From NCBI GenBank assembly GCA_028829895.1, contig CM054181.1:105992860-106056859 (forward strand): a stretch of DNA of 64,000 nucleotides. The letters run 5' to 3'. A program made the translations under genes and the position numbers. The notes below the pieces were generated by a model. It was not told where the DNA came from, made no database searches, and was given only the letters and a program-made list of their open reading frames with translations. Shown one piece after another: positions 62,280-64,000 of the stretch (within the stretch, counting starts at the first letter, position 1; each line of letters begins with the position of its first letter). The stretch comes from Sinotaia quadrata (Eukaryota; Mollusca; Gastropoda; Architaenioglossa; Viviparidae).

Positions 62280-62640
62280 AAAAGTCACTGATTCATCAGT
62301 AAGACAGCGGAATAGTTTTTATTCACCAGTAAATAAGAGGAATATTTTTCATCCACCGCAAAGATGAGAGGAATAGTTTCAGATCATGAGAGGAATAGTT
62401 TTTATTCACCAGTAAATAAGAGGAATAATTTTCTTCCACCAATAAATATGAGAAGAATAGTTTTAGATCACCAGTAAATGAGAGGACTAGTTTTTATTCA
62501 CCAGTAAATAAGAGGAATAATTTTCTTCCACCGAAAATATGAGAGGAATAGGTTTAGATCACCAGTAAATAAGGGAATAGTTTTTATCCACCAGTAAATA
62601 AATAGTTTTTATTCACCTATTTGTAAATAGGAGGAATGAT
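62280..62640. repeat. Minisatellite, about 30-bp unit, about 12 copies
   Basis: Core ACCAGTAAATAAGAGGAATA plus GTTTTTATTC, with length variants and TTTTCTTCCACC forms. Confidence 0.93.
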
Positions 62641-62962
62641 TTTCACCAGAAAACCATCTTAGTTATAAAATAGCTAATGGAATAGTTGATGTACTAGTCT
62701 ATTATGGGATATCTTACTGAAGAATCTGGGGATCATAATCTTAACAGATTATGGAATATCTTATTTGTGACAATATAAACGTAAATGAGATAATTATTTG
62801 ATAGAATCAATTAATTTCAATATTAATTTAAAAAATTCCACATATGATATTTGGGATATAAAAGAAGAGAAGGTTGTGTTGTGAAGTTAAGATTTGCCTT
62901 GGGGGTGAGGGAGGGGTATGTGAAAACAAATGCAGTTCAGCTCTGATAAGTGTCAATCATTT

Positions 62963-63032
62963 GAGAGCATGTGTGCGTGCGTGCGTATGTATGTGTGTGT
63001 GCGTGCGTGTGTGTGTGTTTGTGTGTGTGCGC

Positions 63033-63088
<56 letters not shown>
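62963..63088. repeat. (GT)n array with GC words
   Basis: GTGCGTGCGT and GCGCGC words pass into a pure GT run at about 63032-63080. Confidence 0.95.
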
Positions 63089-63089
<1 letters not shown>

Positions 63090-64000
63090 CAAGATTTGAC
63101 ATGAACTGCAATGGCCAGTTATATCTTCTTTTTTTATTCCCCAGAGGTGTCTCGCCATGCATGATTTATTCTGTCTTTGGCTCTTTGAGTGTCCACTTCA
63201 TTTCCTGTAGCAAGACGCCTCTAGTATCGAGTATCGCAAAAGAAAACTATGTCTCTACATTCATATTTCTCTGAGAAATATTGCTCAGTGCTTTCATTTA
63301 TGAGAACCCTTACAAGTCTTCACTGAGTTGACCAAATAGAACCAATCGCAATCAGCATAGTCATAGATCTGTGTAACAACATTGACACCCATCACGTAGG
63401 AAAATCAAAGGATGTTATGGGATAGGAAACCCAGGCTCTTCTGGAGTGAATGATTTAACTTGCAAGTGCAAACATAAGGTAATGGAGTTTAAAAACACTT
63501 GAAATTGGCGATTGAATACTTTGAGAGAGAAAATAGAAATAAATTACAGTTAATTTATTCCACTATTTTCTTTTATTGGTTGAGAAACAAACAAAAAAAA
63601 GGTTTGCCTAAGCACCCTGAAGCTAACTAGTTCGCTAAACAGACACAACATTTCCGTTCTCTCTCTCTCTTTACCCACATATTGTTTATGATTAATTTTA
63701 ATTTTGATATATTTATTGTCATAGCATTCGCAGAATATATTAATTTATTTTGTCCGTAGAATATATTAATGTACGTGCAGGATATAACATGATTTGTCAC
63801 ACCTGGTCGCAATAAATCTATCGCCGGCGAAACACAACAGCAACAAAACAACGACACTCGTCGAACTTACTAAAGCAACCAGAGTGTTTGCACCGATTGG
63901 GTTCCAAGGGAGGGAATTGACAACGGGCCTCGTTTAATAGGTGCCTTATCAACTAGGGGAAATAAGCAGATCGTACAATGGGATAAGCGACTCGAGCTCT
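63089..64000. other. Non-coding stretch to the window end
   Basis: A short CT run near 63659-63671; no exon recognised. Confidence 0.45.

Overview
The window looks like metazoan nuclear DNA, most likely from a lophotrochozoan and perhaps a gastropod mollusc. It is AT-rich and nearly gene-free, with many long dinucleotide and TATC microsatellites. It also carries non-LTR retrotransposon debris, a tRNA-related SINE and a hAT-type MITE. No bacterial-style operon, phage, CRISPR array or rRNA is visible. The taxonomic guess is inference from repeat style; no gene here fixes the species.

Protein coding content is minimal. The only convincing host coding segment is a possible last exon on the + strand at about 7.40-7.50 kb. 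It has a lysine-rich C-terminus, a stop at 7502-7504 and an AATAAA at 7718-7723. If it is real, the sequence to its left would be intron or upstream DNA of that gene. The remaining long open frames are translated simple repeats or shadows. Two pieces of decayed non-LTR retrotransposon coding sequence lie on the - strand: an endonuclease fragment at 37.1-37.7 kb and a reverse-transcriptase/3'-end fragment at 43.19-44.12 kb.

The most coherent structure is a family of about 1.6-kb interspersed repeats, called family A here. Six copies are recognised: 9.13-10.75 (-), 12.57-13.6 (+), about 29.77-30.91 (-), 33.27-34.80 (+), 47.56-48.38 (+, rearranged) and 56.20-57.45 kb (+). Complete copies begin TGTGACG, end in CACA or TACA, and have 5-bp flanking duplications (one perfect, one 4 of 5). 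They are therefore probably solo LTRs or a non-autonomous LTR element. Family A has been a substrate for further change: a perfect 7 x 30-bp minisatellite arose inside one copy, a 196-bp hAT MITE inserted into another with a perfect 8-bp duplication, a third is a fold-back composite, and AT-rich trinucleotide arrays recur at one position inside the element.

The rest is a dense series of about twenty mutually unrelated minisatellites (22- to 70-bp units), for example at 1.04, 4.05, 10.89, 16.82, 20.19, 22.59, 27.15-28.19 (three back to back), 29.28, 36.3, 37.9, 40.3, 42.5, 51.6, 53.3, 54.9 and 62.3 kb. Long GT/CA, GA/CT, TATC and GAAA arrays lie between them. A few GC-richer non-repeat patches (2.15-2.36, 11.8-12.2, 16.14-16.35, 26.27-26.46, 60.65-61.1 kb) are the best candidates for regulatory DNA or missed exons. 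All coordinates come from reading the sequence by eye; no alignment or search was run.
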